Origin: Pseudoalteromonas sp. G4
GTDB lineage: Bacteria > Pseudomonadota > Gammaproteobacteria > Enterobacterales > Alteromonadaceae
NCBI RefSeq assembly: GCF_028875915.1
Contig: NZ_JAPEHW010000039.1
Span: 1 to 35,892, forward strand
DNA: 35,892 nucleotides
Direction: 5' to 3'
The notes beneath the pieces are model-generated. The model was not told where the DNA came from. It was given only the letters and a program-made list of their open reading frames with translations, and did not search any database. The position numbers and the translations under genes were made by a program. Below, piece after piece: positions 35,875 to 35,892 of the stretch; position 1 is the stretch's first letter; each line of letters begins with the position of its first letter.

Positions 35875-35892
35875 ATGTTACTTTTCTTTGCT

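Overview
The window looks like a chromosomal segment from a marine gammaproteobacterium of the Alteromonadales, most likely Pseudoalteromonas. This is inference from family recall, not a search. The DNA is AT-rich by eye. The core order ftsB-ispD-ispF-truD-surE-pcm-nlpD-rpoS is typical of the group. Several small families of unknown function that I associate with Alteromonadales and Vibrionales are present (DUF3718-, DUF2947-, DUF3087- and DUF3581-like). I saw no tRNA, rRNA, CRISPR array, transposase, integrase or phage gene.

Layout. 1-3120: a small secreted protein, then folA, obgE, rpmA and rplU, all on the minus strand. Terminator hairpins after rpmA and after obgE split them into rplU-rpmA, obgE and folA units. 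3405-4420: ispB on the plus strand, convergent with rpoS across a shared bidirectional terminator. 4420-10181: a tightly packed minus-strand block that starts with ftsB, runs through the isoprenoid genes ispD and ispF, truD and the survival genes surE and pcm, and ends with nlpD and rpoS. surE carries an exact, in-frame 57-bp tandem duplication. 10190-12347: three minus-strand genes of unknown or generic function. 12482-14513: a MoxR-type AAA+ ATPase with its VWA partner. 14650-16356: a scar where a 33-codon start of an MmcQ/YjbR-like gene runs into the 3' end of a short type IV minor-pilin cluster (pilE, fimT, pilV and pilW-like). 16530-19786: a DUF3087-like membrane protein, azurin, a 56-residue unknown protein and a chemoreceptor. 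19909-22541: a three-gene exported set made of a zinc phospholipase C-like protein, a parvulin/SurA-like protein and a membrane-anchored helical protein. 22568-25959: a DUF3581-like protein, an outer-membrane barrel, gltX and a small membrane protein. 26048-28560: a MocR regulator divergent from a LysE-type exporter and a GNAT acetyltransferase, with a perfect palindrome between them. 28557-30851: an HdfR-like regulator divergent from maoP-rimK. 30877-35788: a Cys-rich secreted protein, an anchored glutaredoxin, an ICMT-like membrane methyltransferase, proA, proB and an EamA transporter.

How the genes work together. The first third is housekeeping: translation, cell division, isoprenoid precursor and quinone side-chain synthesis, and stationary-phase control. 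The rest is more accessory. The least explained parts are the broken surE, the pilin/yjbR junction, the phospholipase-foldase-anchor set, and the operator-like palindromes next to the MocR and HdfR genes. No intergenic stretch exceeds 300 bases once the small genes are counted; the longest, between rplU and ispB, holds divergent promoters.
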